Source: Alentia gelatinosa (taxonomy: Eukaryota > Annelida > Polychaeta > Phyllodocida > Polynoidae). Taken from it: a stretch of 64,000 nt of DNA. Both the position numbers and the translations under genes were made by a program. Below the pieces are notes generated by a model. It ran no database searches. It had not been told where the DNA came from and saw only the letters and a program-made list of their open reading frames with translations. Positions 1 through 13,000 of the stretch are shown here, piece by piece (the stretch's first letter is position 1; every line of letters begins with the position of its first letter). The stretch covers positions 36,841,218-36,905,217 of the forward strand of contig OX465590.1 in the NCBI GenBank assembly GCA_950022655.1, given 5' to 3'.

Positions 1-32
1 CCACACGTCCCCGGTGTCTATTACCATTTTGA

Positions 33-464
33 TCACATCCATGCACGGCAGTGGGGTTCCTTTCTCAGGAAAGACTGCTGGGAAGCACTTCTTCCAGTAC
101 TGAAGTTCAGTGAGCGCTTCCACAACACACAGTTCCCCATGTGGTGCCCACGAGAATGGTTGCGGCTTCTTGCCAATAAACACCTCCTGCTATAGTCTAT
201 CACAGCCGCACTCTCATGCAGAAAATCACTGCCAAGTAGAAGATCCTGGGACATCCCTGGTGTGATGCACAAGGTATACTGCTTGCCATGAATGTCCAAC
301 TTGACCAGTCCTGATGTGGGGAGTATATGTCCCAAGAGCGAACGGAGGCAGAGGCCTGACTTATCCTGGTAATATTGGATGCCCACTGCCTTGAGTTCCT
401 TGAATTTTGCTACCGAGATCATACTCTGGCGTGCACCAGAATCAACTAGACCCTGCAACATCAC
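33..464 (-). pseudogene. Retropepsin-like protease fragment of an LTR retroelement
   Basis: A 143-codon open stretch carries an aspartic-protease signature near residue 8 (V-D-S-G-A followed by a hydrophobic run) and a later L-L-G-S-D-F-L block, both typical of retropepsins of LTR retrotransposons. It lies downstream, in the minus-strand sense, of a gag-like fragment at 532-1125, but in another frame and separated by stops. The element runs off the left edge, so any polymerase lies outside the window. I infer a decayed Gypsy- or BEL-type copy; the clade cannot be decided from this part. Confidence 0.6.
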
Positions 465-531
465 ACCTCGGATTAGTAATGTGATTCAGGGCTGCTGATC
501 TGATATGCGGCTCTTAGTTTCCCACCTGCTC

Positions 532-1125
532 TTAGCTGTGGGTGGAGGTCATGACATGGCTGATGGCATCCCTATAGGGGCACCCATCCTTGGTGGGACC
601 CTCCTCATCACAGGCAAAGCAGATGAGCAGACCGTTATGCGGCGGCCGATGGCTTCCACAGTGTTGATGCTGATAGGGTGGCGCGACGGCAGCCACTTTC
701 TCTGCAGCTATCCGGGCAGCCTGGATGGCAGCTTCCATTGTCTTGGGTAGGGCGAGGAAGATGTGCTGCATCACTGGCCACTGGTTGAAAACAAAGGGGA
801 AGCGGTACAGGATGGATGGTAGCGGCGCATCAAGCTCCAGGTGACTATCAAGGAAACAGGCCTGATGGGTTTCCCAGAACTGGGCGGTGAATGCCATCAC
901 CGACTCACCCTTGGCTTGACAGAGGTTCTCACACTCCTGCCACTGGGCCAGGTAGTCCATCTTGCCCAGGTACTCCAGCCGGATAATGAGGAACATTAAA
1001 GCTGCAGCGACTCCCTTCCGCCATTCCTTTGAGATGGTGCGTTGTAGGGGTGGAGCCAACTTCTCCAGGATCAAATGGAGAAGGGCCCCATATCCCGTGG
1101 CTGCCAGGTTAGCCACCTCCTTCAC
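532..1125 (-). pseudogene. Gag-like fragment of the left-edge retroelement
   Basis: The 197-codon frame has a capsid-like body with a Trp/Gln/Glu-rich helical region, as in Gypsy gag proteins. Near its end comes an Ala-rich helix, a His/Pro-rich linker and a degenerate zinc knuckle (C-F-A-C then a later C). Order and strand match the protease fragment at 33-464, so both probably derive from one element. The knuckle lacks a clear CX2CX4HX4C pattern and the downstream frame is shifted, which points to decay. Confidence 0.5.
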
Positions 1126-1860
1126 AATGAGGAGCCGTCTTGTCGGTCCCGTCCACTATTGGAAGGGCACTCGCCATCCGATGCAGGTGCTTCTCCCGTT
1201 CGACATCGCCATGGTGCTCACAGGCTGGCTCTCCTACAGGCTACAGGGGCGTTGCCTCGGAGGGCCACTATGTCCAACCAGCTGAGGACCTATTGGATCA
1301 GGCCCTTGTGACACTCTCACCAGCCACACAGGTGGCGTTCTGGCTGCTGCGCTTCGGTCAAGTCACCCCACCATATCTTTCTGCTGAGATGCCACCATCT
1401 CTGACCAGAACGTACCCTGGGTGATGGGGGTATGGATTTCTTCAGACTAAAAGGGTCCAACCTTACTCCCATTTGCACCAGCTTCCCCTCTGGTCGGCAT
1501 TCTGGTTTATCGGTTTAGTGTCACCATCGAACCTCATGCTGACCAGCGTGTGCCGCCCGTCATTCCTCGTAATCCAGTGTCCTTTCCAGGGCTGGCTTCA
1601 CTCGGTCACCTAGGCGCAGCTCCCCCGTTGATGCACAGCTTCGCGCATACTGCCCGTCACTCACAGGAAGTGCAGTGTTCGACCACCACGGTTACCTGCC
1701 AAAGGTAACCATCAGGCCTGGGCACTATGGTGTCGCATTCCAGTGTGAATCATCGCCTCTGGGATGCTGTAGGCTGTGCTGTCACAGTCACCTGCCAAGG
1801 GCTACCATCAAGCTCAGGCACTGCAGTAGAGAGGCATCCAGAAGATGAGGTTTGTGTCTA
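1126..1860 (-). other. Probable 5' part of the left-edge retroelement, no intact frame
   Basis: GC-richer than its surroundings and similar in composition to the gag fragment beside it, but no convincing frame, LTR boundary or primer-binding site is visible. Only short frames occur on both strands. Confidence 0.3.
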
Positions 1861-2927
1861 GACTCAGTGAACAAGTTCAGCAGAGTAAAGGAACTGCTCC
1901 TGACTGGCTGACCACACCTCGGCCACCTGTCCACCGATGAACCACCATTTTCCTATTTCTAACTGGAGAAACCGAATATAATTGGACATGTACATGTAGA
2001 AATATCTGAAATTTCCAATTCTGGCATCGGATTCCCGATTTGAAGATATATAAGAACCGTTTAACTGCAATAATTGTAGGATATAGGCCAAGTCCTTTGA
2101 CTATATAATGACAGGAACCAGCTAACATCGGATCCCGTAAAGAGTCTGAATTATGGGATACCTGAATGTGGTGAATGATTCAGCAGATAAGCATCTACAC
2201 ACACTGTTTTGTCAATTCCAGCCTGTATTTCAACAGCTCCTCCTCCCCCATGACTAACTTGAAAATAGACTTGATCATCAGCATTATAAAAAATAATACC
2301 TGAGAGGATTTACACAACTGGACCTCTGCTGTATTATATCATGTGTAGATCTCTATGTCCTGCCATCGAAACTACTGACATGGAAACAATGAACTAAAAA
2401 TGGTATCAGACATGTTATGATGACCATATCTGAAATATTTCTCTTTAACTGAGGGAAATAGTTGAGAACCAGTCCATCATTACAAAAGATGACTCATTAT
2501 TGAATCGCCGTGATACTGACGACTGTTACTTCATTCGTCTGCCGGGCATTTGTATTTTTAACAAGAACTATATTTGTGATGCTGGATAGACTGCACTTCC
2601 ATCACTTGGACATGCATGTCATACATGTATCTTGATTTCACAAAGTTGCAACGAATCCCCGAGCAAACCAGAACAGTATTTGATGAAGAAAATATGATGA
2701 GAAATCAAATATCAAGGATATTAATCAGTAAGATGTGCATAGAAAATATGTTGGTTTAGTACATAACTATGAAGATTGACTGAACTACATCATTTCATAC
2801 CAAGAAAAACCTGTAAAAACATGTAAAATTACATACTCTAGATACCAATTAATCTTGGAATAAAGATGCATTTTGTCAACGGATCAGAAATCTCTATGTT
2901 TATGACTGTGTGATTTAATATACAACC
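1861..2927. other. Unannotated AT-rich stretch
   Basis: No coding frame with family resemblance, no RNA gene and no clear repeat was seen here. Confidence 0.4.
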
Positions 2928-3230
2928 TTATCCTACCCCTAATATAAAATCCCATAGGCTTAACATTGGGTTTCCGTATGCCACGCTGACTGGCATACGG
3001 AGTTTTATATGCCACTAGTGGCATACAGCATTGTTATCACGTAATATTCCAAAATCGAGGAGATAAGGTAGGATAAAATCAAAACCTGATTCGTTTTAAT
3101 CTTGGCCACCGCATTCCACTCCTGAAGTTTTGGCTCCGGACTTCACTCGGCTTCACCTCATGAAGTCACTTTGCCAAACTCCAGGCGTGGAATACGGTGG
3201 CCATGATTAAACCTCATCCAGTTTTACGAT
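2928..3230. repeat. Foldback element, copy 1
   Basis: The left end reads TTATCCTACCCCTAATA, then a CCATAGGCTTAACATTGG block at 2951-2968, then two short hairpins (2974-3000 and 3009-3026). The inverted terminus GGTAGGATAAA lies at 3067-3077. It is followed by a long imperfect palindrome (about 3093-3212) whose tip contains ACTCGGCTTCACC. The same ends and layout recur near 13.4, 23.5, 25.6 and 26.6 kb. Confidence 0.7.
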
Positions 3231-3492
3231 AATATCTCTCAGCCTGTCTTAGCTTCCCTTCATCATGCACTGACTGAGCCTGGATCAGGCAGATCCCCCA
3301 CTCCAACGTGAGCCAAAGTGTGCCCCTGAAATGGCAAATACCCGTGCTCAAAACACTATTTCCAGATAGTAGAACTCAGTATTAGAGGGAAACTATACAT
3401 ATTCTTGGAAAGAATGTCAAATTTACAAGGTAAGGCTCGGAAAATTAACAGCCCAAGGACTTGGCCACAGGCAGTAATTTGTCCGAGCCTTC

Positions 3493-3726
3493 AGTGGGAT
3501 TCACACGATGGGATTCATGTACCTAAAAGGGTGTTTTTCTGAGACAAATCCTGCTGAGATTCATGTACTCGAACTCAATTTCTTCGTCTAAATCAGAGGG
3601 ATCCATTTCCATGAAACACGTTTTCCTCCTTGTAATTGTTAAAGACATTTGCCCCTAAAAAGCAACAAAATCGCATGAGATTTTGAGCCCTGTGAGGTAC
3701 ACGAATCCCATCGTGTGAATCCCACT
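3493..3726. mobile_element. TIR MITE (Harbinger-like) nested in an older repeat
   Basis: A 234-bp element whose ends form near-perfect inverted repeats of about 32 bp, starting AGTGGGATTCACACGATGGG on the left and mirrored on the right. The sequence either side (3425-3490 and 3727-3765) is continuous with an uninterrupted relative at about 62,250-62,340, so that locus serves as an empty site. The junction suggests a 3-bp TTA-like target duplication, which fits PIF/Harbinger. A longer relative with the same TIR lies at 28,329-28,868. Confidence 0.7.
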
Positions 3727-3779
3727 TTACCTTGTTACCAACTAACTTTGATTTTCTCTCACATCAATATGTGGCGATA

Positions 3780-4814
3780 CATGACAGTCTAACTCGATCA
3801 TAGACATACCATAATATAATATCATGTGAATATGTTAGCTTGAGTGATAGAATGGCAATTTTGCCGAACTCCGTGTTTCGTTTAAAATTACCTTCCCTAA
3901 ATTTAAAACAATATTGTTAAAAATAATACAAGCCTGTAATATATAAATGAATGTTATGTATGATCAGTAAATGCCATGCATGTATGTAATTACTTTTCCC
4001 ATATGATAGTTGCATTCATGTCTGTCTATTAGCGTCTATCTAACTATTGCTGGTTATGCCAAGTCTTGTAAGTATAGGAATATATATGCATGGATATGCA
4101 TATATGCCATGTTATATAATGAGATATGTTATTCATTTTTAATTTGTCAAAAACCTTTCGACTGTCTGATAAGTTTCATATTTACAGACACCAGGAAATG
4201 TAAATGTATATCCACTTCAGTGACATTGATGTTGATAGTGATGAACTCCATACCAGTTACAAAGTTGTGTACTTAATCTTCAACAGTACATTCCATACTC
4301 TATATTCTACACTCCTCCAGTCATAGACAGAATACTTTTTTTTTACACAAATCTGAAACTCCTTCTTAGCGCTACATCTCTGTATACACTCGTCTAACGA
4401 GTCCCATTGATCGTCCCTCTGACCCATGGCGACCTTTGGTACACAGTTGTTTAGCTCGAGGTATGAAAAACTTGACCTTATTGGTCGTTCTAGTGTGACG
4501 TGTACTAGTTACCAGAAAGTCTACATCTCTAGACTGCTTGTATTGTATGATTGTGTTGACATTTGTACATCCTGTCTAGACTGGCTCCAGTCCCTGCATC
4601 CTATGACTAAGAGGGTGGTTGTGGCCCCTAAGATTCGAGGTCAACTCTCGACTGCAAAGCCGTCCCAAGGCGTGAGAAAATATTATGTAAAGAGGTCAGG
4701 GTGAAGGTCGGGGTTTGCTGCAAATGCAGTCATTGGCTACTCGGTCTACTGTATTCCTTATATGGAATTAAGGTAATGGGACAACACCATGGTGGTACCC
4801 TCCAAGCTGGGATA
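3780..4814. other. Unannotated AT-rich stretch
   Basis: Contains only short frames without recognisable domains (the longest about 90 codons) and no clear repeat boundary. Confidence 0.35.
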
Positions 4815-5428
4815 CTGGGGTCTGTTACATAAATTTTGAACGATACGACCATTGTACGATAAGATCTATCCAACGGTGCATGACCTTGTGGACGATGGTC
4901 GTCCAATTTGGTTACATAAAGCTGATCGTAGGGAAACACATGAATCATTCATACAATTTATCGTATCTCTGACATACATCCTCTCTCATCCACACACACT
5001 GCTTATGACCTATTTGGTTCCAGTCTTAACGATCAGCATACTGGTATTCAAACCACAGGCCAAATTTGAGCCTTAGCTATTTCAGTATATTTTAGGGTTT
5101 TATTTGAGGATTTTTTTTTTATAAAAGCTGTTTATCTTAATTTTAATAAAGCCTAATTAATTTTAGATCTTAATAAATGAAATGAATACATAAATCAATA
5201 CCCACGACACCCTCTAGGGGTGTCGTACCTTAGGATGATTTTGGACGATATAAAACCATTTGCACGATGTAGGTCAATGTTTATGTAACGATATTTGCCA
5301 TTCTCATTTGATCGTATCGTACAAAGGTCGTACATGTACGACCAACTCCTTTTATGCAACGATATCAGCCCTACGATCATTATACAATCTTTTAGATGAT
5401 CGTTCAAAATTTATGAAACAGGCCCCAG
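4815..5428. mobile_element. TIR MITE with 28-bp ends
   Basis: The left end (CTGGGGTCTGTTACATAAAT, continuing TTTGAACGAT) is inverted at the right end (ATCGTTCAAAATTTATGAAA, continuing CAGGCCCCAG) with only two or three mismatches. The interior contains further inverted GATCGTA/TACGATC-type words and a perfect small palindrome, ACGACACC...GGTGTCGT, at about 5,203-5,226. No target-site duplication is evident, so the insertion is probably old. Confidence 0.75.
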
Positions 5429-5640
5429 GCCAGTCAGAGAAGGATACATACTATAATGAACTTTATCTTGATTATGTTTAATCATTTAATGAATGTTCAT
5501 AATCAAAGACTTGAGCAAGTCTACATCCCATTTAGTTGTGTCCGACGGGGCTTAGCTGACGAGAGTTACGTCCCGTCTAGTGTTCAATAAGTCAATAGCA
5601 AAGCATTTGGAGGAAAAGTGTGTGTTGTGCTTATATGTCT

Positions 5641-5873
5641 GGGAGCTGTTTCAAAAAGTCGGGAGGGTACTAAACGAGAGCACTCACCACCAAAGCGATA
5701 GCTAGCAAAGCAATTGAAGCGTCGCTGTCGAGGTGGAGGTGCTGCTCGCTATTGGGTATTGGTAGCGGTTTTGCTGCCGCTTTGATTCAAAGTGCTGCTC
5801 GCTGTTGTGGCCTCTCGCTTTGAAATGCGACGTGCCGCTGGCCAGCCTTCACTGGACTTTTAAAACAGCTCCC
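5641..5873. mobile_element. TIR MITE, 233 bp
   Basis: TIRs GGGAGCTGTTTCAAAAAGTC (left) and GACTTTTAAAACAGCTCCC (right). The interior is rich in GCTGCTCGCT/AGCGAGCGGC words. A large part of the interior recurs in inverted orientation at about 38,547-38,708. Confidence 0.75.
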
Positions 5874-6307
5874 TGTTATTCATAGGTCATTGGCTAATTA
5901 TGTAATGACTAAGCTTTATCTGCACTAGTAGGTGAACTATTTAGTCATTTATGACATACTTAGCTACAATACTGACCATGGCCATCATTCCACATTGAAA
6001 GTTTGTTTTCACATCCACCCCTGAAAATAGTTAAGTATGGGAATAACATTAAAAATCATATGCAACGATCATTCGTGTAAAGTGCCAATACTATGACATG
6101 GTCATGGCATAGTGATGTAAGGTGATGTTATAATCGACTGGCCAATAAGCAGCTTGGGTTTCAGAAAGCAGACAAGACATCAGCATGGGGATTTGAACGT
6201 TCATAACTGGATTTGCAAAATAACTTGAATTATTTTGATATTAGGATGCTATTCTAATGGCCATGAAAGGGGTGAGATATATCCAGAACCATACTCGAAT
6301 CATACAA

Positions 6308-6404
6308 ATACACAATATTCCACTCATTTGGATGAAGCATAATCTTTACTCGGCTTTGCCTTGATGATAATTGCACAGTTCATCCAAACTCATAGAGTAT
6401 TGTG
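6308..6404. repeat. Long imperfect palindrome with a CGGC-type tip
   Basis: The left arm begins ACACAATATTCCACTCATTT and is mirrored by the right arm ending near AGAGTATTGTGT. The tip reads ACTCGGCTTTGCC, close to the tip of the foldback elements, but the flanking TTTATCCTACC ends are not present here. Confidence 0.6.
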
Positions 6405-6780
6405 TATATATATATATACATTCTCGATCCTGTTCTATATAGAAACCCCTTGCCCGACTACAGTGAGGTGACCTAACAGTTTTTATTTTATAAAATCCTC
6501 AAGGAGTAATTCCTTTGCAACAGTTTTTGGACAATAAGCCTCGTTTTTATTGGCCTCCCGAAATGATGTTTTGAGCATGGGTGTCTGTGGGTCTCACTTT
6601 GGCTTCCTCAAGAGTTGCTCAGGAACCACATTTCAGAGGCAATCAGAAAGTTTACTTTTCATTCGAAGGTTTAGTTCTTTTCAGTAATGATGTGCAAACA
6701 GGTAATGGACTGACTTCAAATCTAAAATAAAAACAGGAGTCTGGTAAATGTGTGAGTGTTCTTGATACATTGTGATTGTC

Positions 6781-7105
6781 TGTTGGTTTGATTTAACGTC
6801 CAGTTAACCATTGCAGATTCTCACTTTCTCAAGGTTCTTTTACACCACAAGGGTGGTGATCGAATCTATGTAATCAATTTAGGTAGAAATCTCACCCCTA
6901 CACATTTACCGAGGTGAGAGTTCTTTTACTTCCCACACCGCATAGACATGGTATGAGAACTATTGGCCTTTGATATAGCAGTAAATCTACCACTGTTGGG
7001 GGTGAAGGAGAAAAGTGGCTGCAGTGGGACTCAAATCAACAAAGTCTGGCAACCTTGGAATTATAAGTCCACTGCTCTTTACCACTGAACTAACTCCCCA
7101 CCATG
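6781..7105 (-). repeat. tRNA-headed SINE
   Basis: Read on the minus strand, the element starts with a tRNA-like region at about 7,102-7,020: an A-box-like TAGTTCAGTGG and a B-box-like GATTTGAGTCC. It continues through an unrelated body and ends in a block whose + strand reads GATTTAACGTCCAGTTAACC. Similar 'TTTAACGTCC...TTAACA' blocks are familiar from molluscan SINEs; I rely on memory for that comparison. A short relative of the block occurs near 50,390. Confidence 0.6.
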
Positions 7106-9833
7106 GTCACTTTAGTTATGCTTGCGTGCAAGCATATCCAGTCTGCACCACAAGGAGGCAAGGCGACCAAGAGGGTGAGCAGACCATACGTTGTGATGAC
7201 TTACACTGGAGAGTAATGGGTCCAACAACTCGAAACTATAGCGATACTGCTGGGAAGTTTGTTCAAGATTCTGAGAAGAGACAGACAGGACTTCTTTGCC
7301 AATTTATTACAAAATATACCACCTGGGTGATTTTCATACTCTTATCTCAAGAGGCGTTACAACTGAACATCAATTACATGTTGTTGAGAATTACCTTGAT
7401 GGATGGATATCAGAATGTCCTCACAAATGTTGGGCAGAGACGATTTGGCATGTTGTTGTGACGGAAGAGGACGATACTTTATCATAAAATAGGCTTCGAG
7501 TCTCTATCCACACTGAACATTATTTTATGAGGAATTTATGGGGTGTTAATGCAAAAGCTTTGGAACATCAGTTGGAATATCAAGATGGAAGATCAAAGTG
7601 ATTTATACAAATCAGGATTTTCAACGAAGGACCAGCTCACTAGCAACATTTATAATTAAGTATCATTATATTTACAACTTCTAGAGGTGCAGTTTGGAGT
7701 ATTGCAATTTTAGGTATAGTCCACTATGTTAATGCACTTTAATTCAGAATTCATCGACGAATTTGTACTCTTTGCGTTCTTCTTTCCCTGAGAATAGTTA
7801 CTCATAGATATTGCATTTGCGATATGAAACTTCTGCTAGACCTAAACCTTGGTTTCCTAAATGCCTAATTATAATAAAGATCCTTGCAGTATGAAGCTCT
7901 GCACCAAGATCTACACATTCATATTTTAGTCAGGTCCATATTATCTGAAATACTCATAAATATCTACTTAGACTTTTTTATGGCCGTTTTTCCAAAGAAA
8001 TAGTTACTAGAGAGGATTAGTTCATGACCCAAAGGTCAGATAGTTATGGTAATTTCACTTGCCTCCATATGAAACTTTGGTGATGACTGCAGAAATACTA
8101 TTGAGAAACTCCAGCGATGGAAGCCCTACTTGAAGTTCAAGGATACTGAAATACCCATAGGTATTAAGCTAGCAGCAACTGTGCCTCAGACAGGTTTTGA
8201 CAAATCAGATATCTCTAAAGATGACGTCCACATGCAATGGTACAATAGGCCTTTTTCCACTGGCTGGTGTCGCACGTTATCTGCTTAGTTATGCCATGTC
8301 TGAAGCCAAACATACCCCTGGCAACTTATACTTAAGCATTAGATCACTGACTGTATAAGCATTATATGTTTATAATACCCATGCACATTATTTCCATATA
8401 GATAACGGCGATTGCATCGTATTCTATGGTATATCCAACTCCAATTTGATGTGTCATACATGCATATCACCTCAATGATACTTTAGATATACCCTAGATA
8501 ACACAAGGACACCGAAACTGCATGCCGCTAATACATTGGCAGGCCTACCTATAATGTGCTTATCTTTTTCCATGTTAAAACCAAGATAATTATCAACTAT
8601 AAAGTTCAGACAGCTCAGACTCATCGATACAATACCCCAGTTTGCTCCAACAATTTGATCTGTCAAAAAACAACATTCCTGTAATCACAACCATCATTCA
8701 TACTTTAGGTGTGATTGCTGTGTGTCTCTATATGAATACTGCCGGCCTCGGGGTGTTTGTCCGAGCAGCCGCGTAGCTAGACAGTGGGCCGCTAGGCGGC
8801 ACTGAATGGCAACTCCTGTATTCAGATATCTTTGTACTGGAGTATTGTCACTCTGTCAGATTTAGTTTTCTCCACACCGTGAGTTTTCTTGATCCCAATA
8901 CCTAGACCTAGACAAATTTACTGCCGAGAGATTGAAGAAAAATGCTATTTTCTTTGATCTAGTGATTAAGATTTCTTGTGGCACATTCGTGAACGGCAAG
9001 TATAAGTAGGGCAAGCTATGGATAGCCCGATTAACTCCACATCTATTGTCATGGAGAGTCCGATGACTCACCTTTACCACGGACGACCAACACTAACACA
9101 TTCTCAGTGTAAATCATTCTAATGGCTTTAACAGCCATGGCTTCCGTGTAATACCCTTGCTACTGCTAGGGTAGCAATACGTGAGTATGACAATATGAAT
9201 CTTAAGTCTTAAATTTTTTTCATGATTTCTTTTTTGGGTCTTTTGTACAAAACATAGATATCAAATTATAATAATGACCACTGAAATTATGGCCCAGTAA
9301 GTACTTCAATTGAAACACAATCGTTTTTCATGGCATTGGCCTACAGTCATCGTAGCGTCCAATATCGTATAGTTGTATAATCTCTAAGAGTTTTACTGTC
9401 AGTAATATTTCTTGTAAGTACATACTTACTTGTACCATACATATCAAGAAAAATATGCCTCTATAAAACTGACTCTATGGAAATTATAACCTTTTTTAAA
9501 ATCCTTGATTTGACACCTGTAGTCTTAACACAAAAAGTCCAAGGTCAATTTATGCTGTAAAAGTGTACAACTAGTCATGTATGATTCCATCCATTTTATA
9601 AGATATGTATTTTGTTCGTGAGTGATGCACAAGTAGGGTGAAACCAACAAATGCATACCCATGTCTTCTACCTGGTCTTAGCTAAGTTTACTCTTAGTTT
9701 ACTCTAATCCATAATGTAAACTGAACATAATCCATAATGTAAACTGAACATATGCATGAATCTAGAATCTTCATATCTTGTGTCATGTATTTCGAAATGA
9801 GTAGTTTCAATATCACCTTATTTTCCTCTACAG
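7106..9833. other. Gene-poor stretch upstream of the kinase-like exons
   Basis: The missing 5' exons of the methylthioribose-kinase-like gene should lie here or further left, but none could be supported. A possible exon at 8,092-8,157 has AG before it and GT after it and translates without stops, but shows no family motif. A frame ending at 7,487 is unrecognised. A roughly 23-bp unit, (AATCCATAATGTAAACTGAACAT), is duplicated in tandem near 9,707-9,752. Confidence 0.3.
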
Positions 9834-10005
9834 TTGCCATGCAGGATATGTGTGACTGGGAATTGCTATCATCTCAAATGAGAAGGAGATATATAGACTT
9901 GGGTGCAGCGACCCACCTTGGCCAAATCATTGGGAAGCTACACAATGAAACCTCACAAGATAATCTCTCTGTGGAGCAGTGGCAGGAGCTCATAGAAATA
10001 TTTCA
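9834..10005 (+). CDS. Kinase-like gene, exon A
   Basis: Acceptor TTCCTCTACAG before 9834, donor GTAAATC after 10005. It encodes the V-A-M-Q-D-M block, corresponding to the hinge strand after the N-lobe, then a long helix. It begins by completing a split codon, so at least one more exon lies upstream. Confidence 0.7.
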
Positions 10006-13000
10006 GTAAATCTTTGACTCTACATCTGATTATCTCATCTAAAAAATTATATTCTATAATAATAGTATTTTATTTTTCTTCTTTTTTTAAACCTAAGGTA
10101 TAGAGATACTAACCTGTGGCCTCTTTTCAAAGCAACTCCCTGTTTATCGATGATAATCATATTGGCTTTATCATGTTGTAAAAGACACGATGTATAAACA
10201 AGTGGCCAAAGACAAGAGAAAATGAGAAATATTGACAACACAATATGACTCATCCTTAAAGAATTGAATGATTTAAAGTGTCCATATCAGTATTGACATC
10301 CCCACCTTTATATCTCATATATATATACATAAATATATACATTATATATATATATATGGTTGCTACTATAAAGTCTTTTTTTTTAAACAAAATCTTTATT
10401 GGTTCATTCATCTTTGCTGTGTTGTACAAATCTGTCCATAAAAAAAGGTCTCAATTTACCACTAAAAGACAAAACCATATACCACTAGGACATATATGTT
10501 CATGAAGATCAGAATTATATGTACACAGCTTTTAGAAACTGGAACGAATATGAAAAGCAAACCATGAAAGAATTTGTTTAAGCTATTTGTAATGATCAAT
10601 TGCCTTGAAGTAACTTGGGGATGCACTAACCCAATCACATAATTTCCTTTAAGGGCAAGCGAACTCAAACACTATCTGGAAGATTTCGTCTTCATACGTC
10701 CTTTACTCTCGGATGATCCCCTCTTTGAGGTACCTGATGGAATGCTCAAGGATTACCAGGAATTCGCTTATGTGGCACAAACTCTGGGGCTCCAAGAGAA
10801 ACTGATCAATCTGTTTAACTCACAGAAATGCATCATTCATGCAGACTTGCACTCCAAATCCATCTTCATGAATAATGGACATGCAGCGGTTTGTTTGTTG
10901 ATATTCTTTTCAAGTTTCTATATTTACTATATACCCATGCTGTATATACTGTAAATATGCACCGTTTCGGCATATGACGTAAAAATACTGTACGGACCGC
11001 TGGTCCGTACACTAAAATACGGACCACCTTGCCATACACGTTTATTAACATATCGGTTGTTAAAAATTAAATTAATGATTTCTTTTTTAAATTTTGGGTA
11101 TATAGTAAATATATAACGTCCAACCATGCTTGTACAAGTCACAGAACTCGATGATAACTTACTGTTTGTACGGAATTCAGCATAAATGCCTCGGTCCGTA
11201 CAAACCATAAATTACCATCTTGTTCTGTGAATTGTACAGCCTGGTCAAGACGTTCTATATAATTACCGAAATCAGAGGCAATACATAATACCTGATTACC
11301 AAGGTTCTTTTCAAAGTAATATCTGAATACACTTCATGTGATTTGGGAGAAATCTGCAGCATGAATGAATAATGATTCCATTTGTGCAGAGTTTTTACTT
11401 CACCAATATGTTGTTAGTGTGTGCTAGTCAGCTGACTTCACAATATTCACTTCAATTCACAGGACAACACTTTGCGTTTCCTCATGTATAAAGTTTGATG
11501 TAGTCACAGCACTGCAGGCATGTACATACCATCGAATGTATTGGTCGTCATATATACGTCAGTTTCCGTGTACATGATGTACTGTATATATATAGGCTGG
11601 AAATACAGACATGACTAATATGTGACAAATAAGAAACATGAGATCTTGACAAACTCTCTCATATCCATCCTTGTGCGCGCTGCACCCCAATTATTGTTAT
11701 TTTGTACTATTGTTATTATTTATATTTATCTTATCTTTACCAGCATTATTATAAAGAAATGTAGGTTCAAATTTGTTTCTTTTTGTCGTTCCGTGGTTCT
11801 CAGTCTTGGAGGCATCACGGTTCGGTGATTCGAAAAATCTTCTTTTTTTTTCTTTTATTATAAAGAAATAACTAAATCATAATGTACCCATCTTCATGAT
11901 TGGAAGAACTGACCCCAAAGCCAGAAATGGTATTTCCTGAATACAAAAAAAAAGAAGACATTGTACATGCGGGTGGACAACATTGGCATATCTATAAGAA
12001 TAGATAAGAAAATGTGGCTTAATCTAGTGGTAGATATGCCAAGATGGATACATGATTAAACGCAATGTTACCTCCTCTGATAGTAGTTTATATATTTTTC
12101 CTTTGGGAATTTCTTCTATTCAATGTAGATATGTTGAAATGTATGTTCCTAAATGTAATAGTCTGATTTTCTACTTTTAGAACCATATATCTAATCTCAA
12201 GACAATTTCCTCGTTCACTGTACCTATGTAAATGGCAGATGAAAAATGATTTGTACCTGTCATTTTCTGCAGATATTTGATTTTGAGATGGCATGTCTTG
12301 GAGACCCTGCTTTTGACCTGGCACTTCCAATAGCCCACTACATACTTTTCCTCATTTACAATGAGTCACGTTCAGCCACATTTATACAGACTTCCTCAGA
12401 TCTAAGTGTGGACACGTACAAGGCCTTGACCATCAATGCAATCAGGAATGTAGGTAGGCACATGTTTTTTTGTTTGTGTTTTTTTATTAAATTGTTATGT
12501 TCCCCAATTAAGGTCTAAGATATTTCCTAGGCTCCAAGCTAGAGGTTGAACACCTAAAAGGGTTTGCTAAAACTTAAAAGAAACCCATGAAAGCCTACCT
12601 AATACAAAAGTTTGTTAAAACTACCAAAAATAAGAGCAAGCTCGCACAACATTTAAATGAGTAGCATCAAATTGATAAAAGACTGTTCTCCTTTTTGAGT
12701 TATGTTTGATAATTCCCCAGATAGGGAGGAAATATCAAACCTTGCAGGTTTGAGATATACTTAACATCTGTATAAAATACATATCAAGGATTGGAGTATG
12801 TTATAGAGGGCAGAAAACAGAATTCTAGAAATTACATAAGGTTACAACATAGGAAAAGGAGGCAATGGAATGATGAGGCTTACCACCAAAGGTTAAATAT
12901 ATATAGGAGACATTATAAGTGTAATAACACACATGTAGCCAAATGTAGATACTCAATTTTTTATTGTGGATTATTCACATGTAAAATGCATCCAAATTGA

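Noticed and set aside
7018..7102. Functional tRNA gene on the minus strand
   Set aside because: A and B boxes are present but the cloverleaf stems do not pair well and the sequence continues into a SINE body.
7015..7487. Frames of 148 and 63 codons
   Set aside because: The first runs through the SINE; the second has no recognisable domain or splice support.
8092..8157. Possible upstream exon of the kinase-like gene
   Set aside because: Splice-like ends and no stop, but the peptide matches none of the N-lobe motifs and no neighbouring exon supports it.
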